DNA from: Alphaproteobacteria bacterium
GTDB lineage: Bacteria; Pseudomonadota; Alphaproteobacteria; Rs-D84
DNA: 49,441 nt
NCBI GenBank assembly: GCA_017436325.1
Contig: JAFSDI010000015.1
Location: 1-49,441 of the forward strand
Direction of reading: 5' to 3'
Below are positions 49,073-49,441 of this stretch, in pieces. The notes under the pieces were generated by a model. That model worked only from the letters and a program-made list of their open reading frames with translations, had not been told where the DNA came from and searched no databases. Numbering within the stretch: the first letter of the stretch is position 1; each line of letters begins with the position of its first letter. Made by a program: the position numbers and the translations under genes.

Positions 49073-49236
49073 TTGTTTTAACAATTTTTTTGTAAAAAAA
49101 AATTGTCATTCCATGGCTTGACCATGGAACCTAGGTTATGTATTCCTTATTATCGGCACTACCTGGGTCCTGTGGGGCATTCACCCACAAAAATTTACAA
49201 TTTTTGCGGGGGTCGAAAAAGCCACAGGAATGACAA
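49071..49236. repeat. Palindromic repeat element, copy 1
   Basis: Preceded by an A/T tract. The core 49103-49236 has perfect terminal inverted repeats TTGTCATTCC/GGAATGACAA. Inside are the palindrome CCATGGCTTGACCATGG and CCTGTGG...CCACAGG, the latter split by about 45 extra bases relative to copy 2. The first 66 bases (49071-49136) recur at 49318. It is REP- or MITE-like and resembles the GTCATTCC-type repeats dispersed in Rickettsiales and other small alphaproteobacterial genomes. Confidence 0.75.
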
Positions 49237-49317
49237 CACTTCGTTAAAACTTCGTGTTGCAGGCGGGTTTTGTTAAAAATTCGGGGTGTGGGTGATGGGT
49301 ATGGTTGGTTTTGTTTT

Positions 49318-49441
49318 CTTTGTTTTAACAATTTTTTTATAAAAAAAATTGTCATTCCATGGCTTGACCATGGAACCTAGGTCATAGAATCATTTTTTAT
49401 TTGCAAAACCTGGGTCCTGTGGTCAAGCCACAGGATGACAA
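49318..49441. repeat. Palindromic repeat element, copy 2 (touches window end)
   Basis: The first 65 bases repeat copy 1 almost exactly. The core 49349-49441 starts TTGTCATTCC and ends GGATGACAA, and contains the compact hairpin TCCTGTGGTCAAGCCACAGGA. It is shorter than copy 1, so it looks like the basic unit. No coding sequence is present. Confidence 0.75.

Overview
The window is AT-rich chromosomal DNA from an alphaproteobacterium. The evidence is a circularly permuted two-piece tmRNA gene with an AANDN-type tag, the alphaproteobacterial families DUF1013/TrcR and DUF2155, and an ordinary set of housekeeping genes. Rubrerythrin and a BspA-like repeat surface protein suggest a low-oxygen, probably host- or gut-associated lifestyle with a reduced genome; that placement is inference. 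No transposase, integrase, prophage, CRISPR array or rRNA operon is visible.

Layout. 1-430 holds the start of a minus-strand secreted-protein gene and its structured leader. 545-5185 runs rightward: DUF2155, three small proteins, tsaD, a Cys-His-Asp protein and xseA. 5211-10336 runs leftward with recN and an AddA whose helicase and nuclease lie in separate overlapping genes. 10421-15464 holds a coiled-coil membrane protein, a HTH regulator, gpmI, tadA and rsmD. 15466-17305 is a second structured leader driving two secreted proteins, one with 93-bp tandem repeats. 17329-23245 holds rplY, tRNA-Ser, cysS behind a poly-Cys leader peptide, trcR, rpoD and a guanylate-kinase-like gene. 23268-28092 holds a fused accDA, an HU/IHF gene, a peroxiredoxin, an alkyltransferase-like protein, tRNA-Ser and murA. 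28145-28964 is the third structured leader and its secreted protein. 29064-36661 holds amiC, a Cys-rich exported protein, prfB with its +1 frameshift site, a kinase, tRNA-Arg, a glycosyltransferase and exported proteins. 36773-39780 holds rubrerythrin, obgE and the tmRNA. 39895-43300 is a tight operon of a protease-less Lon, tsaB and rimI with two unknown genes. 43295-46469 runs leftward with a Pif1/RecD-like helicase and two paralogous proteins. 46711-48955 holds an outer-membrane barrel and a flavoprotein. The right end carries palindromic repeats.

The most interesting signal is a family of three leader RNAs (minus 422-184; plus 15501-15672; plus 28181-28418). Each starts at a strong promoter and folds into helices that differ in sequence but keep pairing. 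Each has a pseudoknot whose 3' strand runs into an intrinsic terminator, and each sits just before an exported protein with a similar N-terminus. This looks like an undescribed riboswitch or attenuator class controlling a dispersed surface-protein family. Two other expression signals stand out: a leaderless MTIRFINFYCCC leader peptide before cysS, and many genes whose promoters place the transcription start at or within a few bases of the start codon.
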